The notes below the pieces were generated by a model that saw nothing but the letters and a program-made list of their open reading frames with translations, made no database searches and was not told where the DNA came from. Below, in pieces: positions 44,967-45,006 of a DNA stretch of 45,006 bases (positions within the stretch are counted from its first letter, which is position 1; the number at the start of each line of letters is the position of its first letter). The translations under genes and the position numbers were made by a program. Source of the stretch: Desulfovibrionaceae bacterium (GTDB taxonomy: Bacteria > Desulfobacterota > Desulfovibrionia > Desulfovibrionales > Desulfovibrionaceae); contig JACCQO010000026.1 in assembly GCA_015709205.1 (NCBI GenBank), positions 1 to 45,006 of the forward strand. Direction: 5' to 3'.

Positions 44967-45006
44967 AGGGGAGGACCCTTTTTCGGCGAAAAAAGGGTCC
45001 TCCCCT
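44967..45006. terminator. Intrinsic terminator at the right edge
   Basis: A perfect 17-bp stem (44967-44983 with 44990-45006) with a 6-base loop. The T5 and A6 runs are inside the arms, so it can work in both directions. It begins 41 bases after the last stop codon and may continue past the window. Confidence 0.85.

Overview
The window is a high-GC (visibly about two-thirds G+C) Gram-negative chromosome segment. Its gene content points to the Desulfovibrionaceae (sulfate-reducing Desulfobacterota): paired bacteriohemerythrins, a methyl-accepting chemotaxis protein (MCP), tungstate/molybdate cofactor genes including a MoeA fused to a binding-protein domain, larB/larC, LpxI rather than LpxH, and a lysS-lolC-lolD-bamA-skp-lpxD-fabZ-lpxA-lpxI string. 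The taxon is an inference from these families; no rRNA gene is present.

Layout, left to right. (1) 1-2302: the N-terminal 757 residues of a very large predicted NACHT/STAND-type NTPase on the minus strand, running off the left edge. Its DNA is more AT-rich than the rest and it resembles a family of large ATPases that often sits in defence islands. (2) 2477-6269: a TetR-regulated EmrB/EmrA-type drug efflux operon with a recognisable promoter and operator and a strong terminator. (3) 6342-7883: a stand-alone Lrp/AsnC ligand-binding domain and a PseG/SpsG-like sugar-nucleotide hydrolase. (4) 8307-15462: a pterin molybdenum/tungsten cofactor locus: moeA-PBP fusion, moeA, mobB with an added Fe-S domain, a mogA-type gene with an unknown N-terminal domain, divergent moaC, a moaE-like gene, and an orphan tungstate-binding tupA. 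(5) 15784-18198: a hybrid histidine kinase with a MASE3 membrane sensor. (6) 18195-22181: sugar-nucleotide genes for a surface glycan: a GDP-mannose-3,5-epimerase-like enzyme, a WbpE-like aminotransferase and a fused WbpB-WbpD-like dehydrogenase/acetyltransferase. (7) 22429-26964: an orphan type IV pseudopilin, an AraC regulator divergent from a ferredoxin-tailed aldo/keto reductase, and a 12-TM MFS exporter. (8) 27089-29345: larC with a huge His-rich insert, then larB (nickel-pincer cofactor). (9) 29542-32267: two near-identical bacteriohemerythrins, the second in an operon with an MCP that has almost no periplasmic part. Between them lie a loopless terminator and a tRNA-like fragment. (10) 32359-33640: a MarR regulator with a perfect inverted-repeat operator, coupled to a flavodoxin-fold reductase. 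(11) 33734-33809: tRNA-Asn(GTT), minus strand. (12) 34068-44925: the envelope operon lysS, lolC, lolD, bamA (with an N-terminal TolB-like extra domain), skp/ompH, lpxD, fabZ, lpxA, lpxI and a terminal gene encoding a duplicated winged-helix-like protein, closed by a terminator at the right edge.

How the parts work together: block 12 is a tightly packed outer-membrane biogenesis unit (lipoprotein export, barrel assembly, lipid A synthesis) with overlapping or abutting genes from lolC to lpxA. Block 4 is a metal-cofactor factory that would serve formate dehydrogenases and other Mo/W enzymes. Block 9 looks like an oxygen-responsive taxis module in which the hemerythrin sensor and the MCP are separate proteins. 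The best candidates for under-described biology are the edge NTPase, the hemerythrin-MCP pair, the several domain fusions (MobB-FeS, WbpB-WbpD, BamA with N-terminal domain, unknown-MogA) and the double winged-helix protein.
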